Source: Arenicola marina (lineage: Eukaryota; Annelida; Polychaeta; Arenicolidae). From it: a stretch of 64,000 nucleotides of DNA. Below the pieces are notes generated by a model. It saw only the letters and a program-made list of their open reading frames with translations. It was not told the origin of the DNA and ran no database searches. This document shows positions 13,301 through 25,300 of the stretch, piece by piece; the first letter of the stretch is position 1; each line of letters starts with the position of its first letter. A program made the position numbers and the translations under genes. The stretch spans positions 41,636,035 through 41,700,034 of the forward strand of contig OZ025256.1 of assembly GCA_964019135.1 (NCBI GenBank), given 5' to 3'.

Positions 13301-16300
13301 TACTCTAGCTGTGTGTCTGTGTACCCTGTACTGATGATTACAACAAGGTGACAAGCACTCATGCCCTCAATGGTGCTTCCCTCCTCTCTTCAGATTGTCC
13401 CCTGGACCACTTCCGGTGTGCTAACGGCCTGTGTCGGCATGAGAAGAGCTGGTGTAACGTGGCCCAGGACTGTGTCACAGACCAGAGTGACGAGCCGGTT
13501 GGCTGTGACCAGGGTAAGGTGGGGGTCTGACATCAGGTTTAAGAGGTGGTGGGGCGGAGGGGGTGGACATGGATAAGCCGGTTGGCTGTGACCAGGGTAA
13601 GGTGGGGGTCTGACATCAGGTTTAAGAGGTGGTGGGGGGGAGGGGGGTGTGGACATGGATAAGCCGGTTGGCTGTGACCAGGGTAAGGTGGGGGTCTGAC
13701 ATAAGGTTTAAGAGGTGGTGGGGCGGAGGGGGGTGTGGACATGGATAAGCCGGTTGGCTGTGACCAGGGTAAGGTGGGGGCTGACATCAGGGTCAAGAGG
13801 TGGTGGGGGGGAGGGGGGTGGACATGGATAAGCCGGTTGGCTGTGACCAGGGTAAGGTGGGGGTCTGACATCAGGTTTAAGAGGTGGTGGGGGGGAGGGG
13901 GGTGTGGACATGGATAAGCCGGTTGGCTGTGACCAGGGTAAGGTGGGGGCTGACATCAGGGTCAAGAGGTGGTGGGGGGGAGGGGGGTGTGGACATGGAT
14001 AAGCCGGTTGGCTGTGACCAGGGTAAGGTGGGGGTCTGACATCAGGTTTAGGAGGTGGTGGGGCGGAGGGGGTGTGGACATGGATAAAACGGAGGGCTGC
14101 GACCAGGGTAAGGTGGAGGTCTGGCATTTGGCTCAGGAGTGTCTGTGTCTGTGTGCGTGTGTGTCAGGTGGGTGGGGGGTGGGGATGTGTGAGGTGGGGG
14201 TGGGGATGTGTGCGGGGGGGGGTGGGGATGTGTGAGGTGGGGGTGGGCATATGTGCGGTGGGGGGTGGGGATGTGTGAGGTAGGGGTTGGGGATGTGTGA
14301 GGTGGGGGTGGGGATGTGTGAGGTGCGGGTGGGGGATGTGTGAGATGGGGGTGGGGATGTGTGAAGTGGGGGGTGGGGATGTGTGAGGTGCGGGTGGGGA
14401 ATGTGTGAGGTGCGGGTGGGGGATGTGTGAGGTGCGGGTGGGGGATGTGTGAAGTGGGGGGTGGGGATGTGTGAGGTGGGGGTTGGGGATGTGTGAGGTG
14501 GGGGTGGGGATGTGTGAAGTGGGGGGTGGGGATGTGTGAGGTGGGGGTTGGGGATGTGTGAGGTGGGGGTGGGGATGTGTGAGGTGCGGGTGGGGGATGT
14601 GTGAGGTGGTGGTGGGGGATGTGTGAGGTGGGGGTGGAGGGTTGTGACCAGGGTAAAATGAAGGTTGGAGGCGTGTCTGGGATCGAGATGAAGCATACAA
14701 GATTTAGCCCATTCTCATGCTATTATGATTGATATAACATATTCGAATACTGAATAAATCGTTTAATCAAAAGCAAGGTTGCCAACACGATACATACAAA
14801 TGCATAAATGCGAAAGTTGCCCTGTCTAGACCATGACAAAATGAGGTGTTGATGTTTTTTTTTGTATATTAAGCAATATTTATTTAAAGTAATATGTTCT
14901 GCAATCAAAATTGTGTATTACCAACCTCTTCTCCATGTCAAATATGTATATTCTGTCTTGAATTTAAGTCCTGAAAGCCTGTGGGCTATCTGTGGGAAAG
15001 CAAATCTATTCACCGGAGCAGAATTTGGTGGCCGGTTTTATATCCCTGCACGCCTGTTTGCTGTTCGGTATTCTGTGTCATGTCGACCGCGGCTCCCTAG
15101 GACGTCCGCGCGCGATAAAATAGTCCGCGCAGCTTTATGTTGAAATTCTTGTTTTACAAACTCAACGAGATATAAAACATATGCATCATAGCTTTGAGAT
15201 ACATTCATTATTGATTCTAAAATGTAAAAAAATCTAGCATGGCGCTTGTAAGTAGGTTGCTTTAAAGAGGTTTGCAACAACGAGTACACACCTTAATGCT
15301 AACCCCAATGTGTTGATGTTGCAGCCTGCCCCTTGACCTACGTGAGATGTGAAAATACCCAGGAGTGTGCCCACCCCATTTCTGTCTGCAGTGGCTTTGT
15401 GGACTGCACTGGTGCAGCTGCAGACGCCATAGACTGTGGTAAGTACTCTATTCCCACATGTACCGCCAATAAGACAAAACTGCTTCGCCAGGCCTGCAGC
15501 TTGGCAATAGACCGATCCAGGCTGTCAAACCTTCACTGACAACCAGGTTGCTTTCATCCGATTATGTGGTGCAAAACAAGTTTTCCACATGCGTTAGATC
15601 GGACGAATAAATCGGCCAGACAAAGCAACATGTCACTTTGTTGTCAGTGTCAGAGATGAATACTGTTCACTTGTACCATCAGCTATGATTGTCAATTTCA
15701 TATTCACTAGTAAAGAAAAAGAACTTAAGGAGGTTCCCGGCATCACTGTGGCGCCATCTGGTGGACTATGCCGCTGCGATCTGGCGAAGTAAAGGGAATT
15801 TGATAGGCAAAGGCAAGTCCAAGCAAACTAAAGAACTTATAGGGCATGCAAGTGAATCTCGTTTTATGTGTGCGATAACACACGAGATCAGATTTTGGGG
15901 ACAACGTAGGCTGGGAACCGGCCTAGAGCTGCTCGCAGCATACTAGGCCGGTAACTAGTAATTGTTAAGCCTCCGTGATTGGTCGAGCGCCAGTTGTCGT
16001 GCAGATGCTATGGCAAGCCAAAATGAATTTTCATATCTTCAAGAAATTAACCGTAAAATTGTTGTATACATGTCTTTACATGAGTTGGACATATGTCCTA
16101 TTATTTAAAACCATATTACAATGTGACGTAAATTGGATAATAATTTGGATTTCACATAGCATATGAAACAGAGAGATTAGGAATAGAGAGACATTGAATT
16201 CGTTTGCCGGGAGGAGGATATTTTGGCAAATATTATACGAAGCTGATGTCGGCCTCGTCGTCATTACTGGTTATAATTGTGTTGACGAAACGGAAACATT

Positions 16301-19300
16301 GCCTATATTCCGTGATAGTTCAGCGGCTAAATGACAAATTAGGTCGAGTTGTGCATTTGGTGGTAAACGCATGAAAGTTAGCACATTTGTCCTTAATATC
16401 CTTGTATTTAAATTTAGCTAATGTCCAGTCGACTTTACCCCTGGCGGCTTTGGACGGGCAAAACTACCCAAAAAAAGCTCAATATCTTGCAAATCGACGA
16501 TCGAACTAATATTTTATGTTTATGCATAGGTTTTCCGGGTCGCTGAATTAAACAGAAGATATTTGTGTGTATCTAGGTGCAACGCATCCTCTAGTTCCAC
16601 GATGGCGGACAAACTGAGCCCAGCAAACATGCTCAATATCTTAAAAACTAAGAGGCGCAGGGTCCCTATATAGGGAAATGACTGATGCGTTGTTCTTGAA
16701 TATCCAGTGAGGACTTATTTTACCTTTGCTTACACAAAAACCTATGGACAGACATCAGAATAACAGTTTTATCCTTCTTATTGTGAGTCCTAGATATCGC
16801 TTATGATTGGTGACATTGTCCACCATTTCAAAACATGGCTGCCATGGCCGTCGGGGATCAAATCTGACTCGACACTTCTAAATTCGATGAATTTCTAACA
16901 TGTGAGCCAAATTTCATCCTTTTACCACAAAATGACATGACATCCTGTAGTACAATTCGGTAATACTCCATGTGTTTAATGGTCAGCTAGAAAAGATCTA
17001 AAACACACGTTCATTATTGAAATGTAGTATTGCAAAGGAGGGAAGACGGACGCGCACGCACGTACAGACGTATGTAACTGTTTTCTTTCTTTTTTCATAA
17101 TTTAAAACACGTGGTAAGGCGTCACCTACCCGCAATCTCGAACTTGATCATGTTCATACTGTCTCCTCTCCGCCAGGTCTCACGATCAGTTGCATTCATC
17201 AGTCGATTAAATTCCAATTTGGCTTTCCATGGTTTCGAGGTCAGACCCCCGTCTTATAAGTCAGCATATGTCGTAATTGGATATTTCCTTAGATAAATTA
17301 CAATGCGAGGTTTCGTGAAGGTATATAGAAACACTTATGAGGTGCAGTATGGGAACATCAATTATGTTTTTTAAATTTGGCGACTAAGGAAAAAGGCCGG
17401 AATTCCGGCCCCTTCTAAAATGGAGGATACCCGTTACCAGCGTTTCAGACAGGCAGGCTGGTTCCCAGCGAAGGGACAACGGCTTTATATGCGACCTTAA
17501 CTTTTCACTGCTCCCTGCTTGACGAATCAAAACGCTGTCATTCTAGTCACGATTTAGGACGTGGAACCAGGCAAACTGCGCGGTGAGCGAGGGGAGAAAA
17601 GGGTGGGTCCCCTCTAGACCTGTATGCAACTTAAATAAGCACCTGTTAACTATCTAGTGACAATATATTGTTGAAAGACACTTTGAACTTGTATTTTCCC
17701 GTATCAATAACTGCGGTCAGTAAACTTGGCGCACTGCAGCCCGCTGAATACCCAATATTTGTGCTGGCCTGACTGTGTTGCTGACGGCCGAATTACAGAT
17801 GACAAGCGGAATAAACAATAATTGGCGAAAATGGGGAAGCGGCTATTGTTTTCGACATATCGATTTATCCAATGTTTCTCATACTGCTGATGCATATGGG
17901 TGATTTTATGAGCAGATATGATAGAGCCACTTGAGCTCAATACTACTTAATTGTTATTTTACCGCGAATGATTTTATTACAGTTTTGCCCAAATCAAGAA
18001 CTCAATTATGACGGCTTTGACAATTTATAACTAAGCCTTATTTAAATAAAGCTTTAAATAGGAATAACATTATAAAATAAAAAATAAAACTTAACTGTAT
18101 TAACTTAAATATTGTGACATTATATAAATCCTCAATCATGCCCTTTGTAGTTAGCAAATATTTGATGTCAAATAATGTGTACAATTTACCTATACATATT
18201 TGTCTGAGATATATATTACACATAGATATAGATCTAAGTATATGGGAAACGATATTTGATGTCTTTTACATATTTTCTAATTTATGATAAAAAAAATTCA
18301 ATTTGTAAAATTTTAGTTTTTTGATTATATTTAAATATTGAGTTTTTTGCAAGTCAATAATCAAGTGAACATACCAATAAAATATTGCAAAGAATGTAAA
18401 TATAAATTAGACAAGAGTACAAAGTATGTGGGTGCAAATAACCAAATCTATGAAGAAATGAAAAAGTTAACAGACTGCATAAAACTCTAGAACATTTAAA
18501 GAAAATTAATGAATTTGCCAATGTCATGAATAATGTTTGTCATCACAGAAAGTAGAAAGTTGATTGTTATAGTCTACTGAATTGTAATGTCCAGTTATAT
18601 TTTAAGTGTTGTAAACTGGTCTTTTCAAATAATGAAACATGTTATAGTATATACTATAGCAACCGAGCAGAAATCTGAAAAAGTGATTATACAACACCAG
18701 TTTATTTATTAAGACACACAGAATTTATTGGCAAAGCAATATGTCGTCTTGGTGCTCTTGTCACAACTGTAGCTAAATGTTAGAGAAAAGAATCAAAGTA
18801 ACAACATGTGCCATATATATTGATCATTAGTATTATTTTATTGTGATGTTTATACTGATTAAATGAAAATATATATATATAAACCTGCCAAAGATGTTTA
18901 ATGTTACTTGAGTTCTTATGTGCTACTTGTTATTATGGATATTTTTCTGATTTTTTTTATTTTAATTTTAATTTATATACATCAAATGTATAGACCTCAG
19001 GACAACAGTACCAAAAAGGTGCAATTTAATCAAAAATTAAGTCGCACAATCTAAAAAGGACATCTTATCATTACAGAGTTATGCAGCATTAATTTCAATG
19101 TAGATTTTAATTTGCAAATGTCATGTCACCCAGGGCTGATTTAATGTAGAACAAAGTTGATGATTATTATATCCTATTAAGCCATATAATGTCCTATTTT
19201 ATTTTAAAAGTCATAAATTTATCTTTTCTTCATTTAAAATGATGGAACACAATCTAATACAATATACCGGTAGCCACTGAGAGATTTGAAAAAGCTTATA

Positions 19301-22300
19301 TGTCATATTTATTAAGGCACACAGGATTTATTAACCAAGGAATGTGCCCTTGTCATTAATGTTGTTGAATGCAGGAGAATTAAGAGATGACATTGACCTA
19401 ACAAAATGTAACATATATATTGATTATCCCTTTATTGGGATTTTTTATGTTTATGCTGGTTAAATAAAAATGTTTCTATATATAATATATATAATAATAC
19501 ATTTAATAATATTACTGAATTCATTATGGGTTAATTGTTATCAATATTTTTAATAGTTTGTTGTTCTCTTGTTTCTTTATTATATGTTTCATGTTTCATC
19601 AGGACAAAAGTAGCTATGAAAGGTGTAATTTAATCAAATCAAATTAATTGGACAACCTTAAAATGAAATGTTATGAATTTGATGAAGTATGAAATATTTC
19701 ATTTTTTGTACCTTCACTTAGTTTTTGTACCTGCTACATTTGAAATACTTGCAGATTTTATTTTATACCATATGTTGTCAACCTAATTAAACTGATATGA
19801 TAGAAGCAAATCCAATGCAAAGAGACAAATATCAACTTTGATTTATTATCATCATATTTATGCAATGTATGAGCAAAAAAGTAGTCAATCATGAAGGTTA
19901 TACACTGAATAATTATTGATTTTGTATATTTGCATTACAGATTCTCGATGAAAATCTCCATATATTTAAAGATGCCACAATTTTTTACTAATTTTTGTTT
20001 CCTTGTGTGTTTATGTCCAAAGTAGCAAAAGAAAGTGTAATTTAATTAATCAAAATCAAAAGGAAATGTTACAATCAAAGATTTATACAGAACTAAAGCT
20101 ATCGGTAAGCTGAACGCAGGCACATCAGCTATACAAATTAATAATATCAACACAAGTGGCCACCTATAAAAATCTAAACACTTTTTGTTTTATAAGTTAA
20201 GGCTTAATGCCACCATTCCCATAAAGAGGAAGCTTAGATTATCTATTTTTGCTAGCAGGTATGACTGAAGTCAACTGCTTCATGTATATACTTTTTGGAT
20301 ACTAAGTTTGCGGCACAAGTTTAACTTAGATCCAGATCATTATACCGGTAAGCCGGTAAGTACATGTAAGCTAGCTCACTCTGTGGAAATGGAAAAGTCA
20401 CAGTGAGTCTTACTGGTCTATTTTGTGGTTCTCATGAAACTGTTCGTCAAAATACCCATCAATACTATGAATGTAACACAACGGAAGCAATTTAGAAAGA
20501 TAATGTCAACACAGTAAATTTACAACGCTGTTCTTTTGAAATTTGCCTATTTGAATGGTAGTTGCATTCAGGATTGAAAAACTGTAATTTTGACGGCAAA
20601 GGCTGTCCATACCTGTCACTCGATCACTCAAGATCAGTGTAAACATTGGGAAATCATCTACCTGTTGTGCGGCTAGTTAACTGAACGAGGCCAGTATTAT
20701 GGAAAATAACATGTTAAAAGTGTCATCTACCAAAATATCGAACAAGCCGGCAAATTACATAGCGTCGACAACACAGGCACAGTAAATCAGGGGTGGGGGG
20801 AGTGTAGGATCCCCCACATCATCGTATCATCGTAGGCCTATATGCTTACACGTTTGGTTGCTTAAATGTTTTCATGTAAATTTGATCGCACCAAGTATCT
20901 TATTCACTTCCGTCTCCAGTTCAGCATGTTTCCCATTCCGACCCTGAGAATTACCGGCACAATTTCCATGTTCAGGGTCATTTTACCGAAAAACGAGGTA
21001 GAAGACCCATATATTTTTTTCTCTTATTTGAACAAACAAGGAGCAAGCTTGTTACAGACAAATTTTTATTAACTTTGTCTGAGCCGTCTTTTTTCTGTTT
21101 AATATTTCGTGTCGAAATTCCAAAATTCTCCATTGACGGCCATTATAAAATTAGTTGTGACCCCCCACCTATTCAACATCATTTTGACAGAAAAGTAGGT
21201 AGAAGACATATCTTTTTTATGTTATTTTATCGTTTTGGATACAAGGTAGAGTCTACTATAAGTTGAAAAAATGTCAAGAAGGTTGTCTGAAAAAAATGTA
21301 ATCTATACATCTACCTTAAACATGGGCGGGGCTTAGTGTCGGAGTATGGATCGGTCTATTAAAGCTCCTCAAACAACAATTTTATACACTGATATACATA
21401 CGAATGGTTGGCATTCAAACAATATACGAAGGTCATACTTACACCACGAAATATATAGTTTGCAAGAATTACAATAGTTTATGGCTTATAACCTGCTCCC
21501 TCGGTTGAAGCGTATCTTGTAAGAACGTTTGGCGTTCATGGGGACTACGTCATCAAAACATGAATATTGTTGTCGTTTCTTGAAGACTAAAAAAAACATA
21601 ACATTGTTTTCTTTTTTATTTTACGTTTCTCAGCTCAACTGGGCCTCTCGGATTGTAAGTATCATTCATTTTCATGATGTTACCAGCTGCATATACATTA
21701 TGAATGTATTATTATTAAATTGGTAACTTTAACCGAAGCGTTTCTATTATTATTACTGATTATAATATATCTCTATATGACAATACAAATCTACAATGTC
21801 TAACTATCAGCAATAGCTATAATAGTTAAATCAATCAAGTCTAAAACTGCATAGGCAATACTGCTTACATAAGAAATATTCACGTATATATATATATATC
21901 TGTACTTACCCTCCCCCGTCCCCTCGCGAATGCATGATGCCTTATATTACAGCGGCTTGCGGTGTGTCTTACTACAAGGGGCCGGCGATGATGGGACCGC
22001 CCCCTGGCGGGGAGGAGAGTGAGGACGACGCCATGACAGCGACTCCCCACGAATTCCCCTGGCAGGCCTCAGTGAGAAACGGCTCCATGGGCGGGGGTCA
22101 CATCTGTGGCGGCACCGTGGTCGGGGCCATGTGGGTGCTGACGTCAGCATCCTGTGTGTAAGTGATGACGTCACATGGGGAGTCACGTTGAACCCATGAG
22201 CAAGTGTTGCGTTGTGACATCACTTTTTAACATCCTTCTCAGGGGCGGATCCAGAAAATCTGGATAAGGGAGGGGGGGGGGGGGAGCGGTTTCGGTTTTC

Positions 22301-25300
22301 ATGTGTTATATGCGTATATATAGCTGTATATGTGAAGGTGTATATGTGAAGCTGTATATGTTATGCCATATGTTAAATGGTATAAATGTCGGCCGTATTT
22401 ACTTTATTTACTTTATTTACACTCTAGACCCAAGAAATAACATTATTTACACATTGTTACGTTATTTACAAGCCAGACGGACATGGTCAGAATGTATAAC
22501 GTAGTTTATTACAGAGACTAAGACAAACAGGTCAGTGGGGTATTGCAGTGGCAACGACCAACGACAGAGTGCCAGAGAACTGCCCGTCTATCTCTCAGCT
22601 CATTAGCATAAGTGAAGGTGGCGCCATCTACCGGTTAGACACATTATACAGTGGCGCCATCTACTGGTGAGCTGACATCACGTAACATCCTTCTTCTTTT
22701 AAAGAAACAAGCTTATAGATACATTATCCATACATTTACAAAAGATATATCAATAAGTGAAGCCGTAGATACTTCTGAATCTGTAACAATGATTTACAAA
22801 ATTATTATCATAAAAGTCTTTATAAATTCAGCTTCTCGACTTTCTTCACGCTTCTCCCGGATCTTGTCCGGTAACCCTCGGTGGGTTGTTCTGCCTGCAC
22901 GTGATCCGGAACAGCTGAACGTATTGGTTCTGGACTTGGCGCTGGCTGATTAATAACAGGCGATGCGACGACTGGCGGCGTGACGATGGTCCTCGTCGGT
23001 GTGCGGACTGTCACTAACGGAGTACAGTCATCGTCTGACATATGGTGTTCAGACTTTGAGACAGCGCGTAGATACTGTCTGTTTCTCCTGTAGGTCGTCC
23101 CCGCATCTCCCTGCACTTCAAAAGTACGGCCTTTCAGTTGTTTGGTGACAGTTGCTTCTCGCCACTCCCTTCTTCCTGTTTGAATAGGCTGCATCCTCAC
23201 CACATCACCAACACTCAGCGGTTTCAAGTCTTTTCGGTGATGGTTGGCGTCCGAAGCCCTTGCAAACCGTCTTCTTTCCATGAGATCACGGTCACGATGA
23301 ATTGCCTGAGACTCTGGCATCAGCCTTGTTGAACTGGTGGGGATTAGGGTGTTGGTCCTCCTACCAAACAGTCTCTGGACTGGACTAGTCTCCAATCCTT
23401 CTGTGGGGGTGTTTCTTAGGTTTAGTAATCCTATATAGGGATCCTCTTTGCACGCGCTACTCTTGTTCATCATCCGTTTGGCAATCTTTACTGCAGCCTC
23501 AGCAGCTCCATTTGCCTTGCTATTTCCTGGGCTCGTCCGTTGATGGTGGAAACCCCAGGTCTCGCTGAAAGTCTTGAAGTCGGCAGACGTGTACTGAGGG
23601 CCACAGTCACTGATCACCACATCAGGAATCCCATGCCTTGCGAAGTGATGTTTAAGTTTTGCGATTACCGTTTTAGATGTTGTGTCAGGTAGAAAGTCAA
23701 CTTCAAAGAACTTACTGAGGTAATCGACAGTCACAAGGTAATTTCTTCCCCTGATGGAAAACAGATCAGTTCCGACCTTCATCCAGGGCCGCTCTGGCAC
23801 CTCATGTTGGTGCAGTGTTTCAGCTGATTGCTTATTCACACACATTGAGGCACAGGTATGACAGGTTTCGACGTACTGACGGATATCATTGGACATCCCT
23901 GGCCAGTATACCAGATCACGAGCGCGGCGAAGACAAGAATGGATACCTTGGTGTCCTGCGTGAACTTTTTCTTTCATTTCAGAACGCAGTGATGTCGGGA
24001 TCACAATGCGCTCACCTCGCAGTACCACGCCGTCCTGCACAGCGAGTTCATCCCGATGATCGAAGTATGGTCTTAACTCCTGTGGGACCAAATTTCTGTG
24101 CTCAGGCCATCCTTTCATGATCGTTGATTTCAGCAACAGCACTGTATCATCCATCAGCGAGGCATTGCGAATGTCTTCCAGCCGAGAGCTCCTGATGACT
24201 GACTGAAACAGATTGTGTACAAATTCAACAGAGTTCAATCCTTTCTCTGCCAGCGGAGCGCGTGACAGAGTGTCAGCTAGAGGTATCGCATTACCTGGCT
24301 TGTAGACAAGTTCGAAGTTGTAGACTTGACTACGCAGTAACATGGATTGTAGTCGTTTCGGTGCTTTGGACAGCGGCTTTGCGTTGATAGCAACTAAAGG
24401 TTTATGATCCGTTGTGACGCTCACACGTCGTCCATACGTGTAATGGTGGAATTTCTCTAACCCAAAAACCACAGCCAACATTTCTTTCTCGATTTGGGCA
24501 TATCTTCGTTCCACTTCTGTCAATGACCGACTAGCATAGGCTACTGGCTTCCCATCTTGCAGAAGAGCACTCCCCAGACCATAATCACTCGCATCATTTT
24601 CCACAGTCAATTCTTTGGTCGGGTCATAGAAAGTCAGTACGGGCATAGTAGTGATCATCATCTTAATTTGCTCGAACGCTCGTTGTTGGTTGTCAGACCA
24701 TACCCATGGAACGTCCTTTCCCGTGAGATTGCGAATCGGTTGCATGATGTTTGACAGACTAGGTAGGAATTTAGAGAGATAATTCACCATCCCCATGTAA
24801 CGACGAAGCTCCTCCATGTTCTCAGGGACCTTCATCTCTGTGATAGCCTTCACCTTCTCAGGGTCAGACTTCAGGCCGTCCTGAGTGATCAAGTGTCCCA
24901 TGAAGGTTATGCTACTCATCCTGAGTTGCATCTTGTCCTTATTTAGTTTCATACCTTTCTCTTGGCACCGAGCAAGGAAGAGATTCCAGTTCCTGTCATG
25001 TGTTGCGACATCTTCTCCATGTATGACAGCATCATCAGCTATACATGCAACACCAGGCAGGCCATCCAGTGCTTCCAGGATCTTCTTCTGAAAAATCTCA
25101 GATGAGACTGCTGTCCCGAAAGGCAACCGGAGCCACCTGAATCGACCGAAACATGTTTGAAAAGTTGTCAGTTTACTTGATTCTTCATCCAGCTCGACGT
25201 GCCAGTATCCTGAAGAGAGATCAGCTTTCGAGAACACTTTAGAATTACTCATTTCATGCAATGTTTCCTCCAAGATTGGCAACGTATAATGTTCACGTTG

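Larger units (their letters stand above)
15439..21952. other. 6.5-kb intron between A12 and protease 1
   Basis: No exon was found here. There is a possible imperfect hairpin near 15530-15650 (actgacaac arms). A perfect 16-bp palindrome GGCCGGAATTCCGGCC sits at 17395-17410. AT-rich diverged duplications occupy 18550-20060 and 20915-21290 (listed separately). Short open frames in this stretch show no domain. Confidence 0.6.

Noticed and set aside
14133..14700. Pro/His/Thr-rich minus-strand frames
   Set aside because: They are translation of the G-rich 20-21-bp array.
21953..22157. An active first trypsin domain
   Set aside because: The catalytic His is Ser here and the Ser motif in exon d is HSMGEP.
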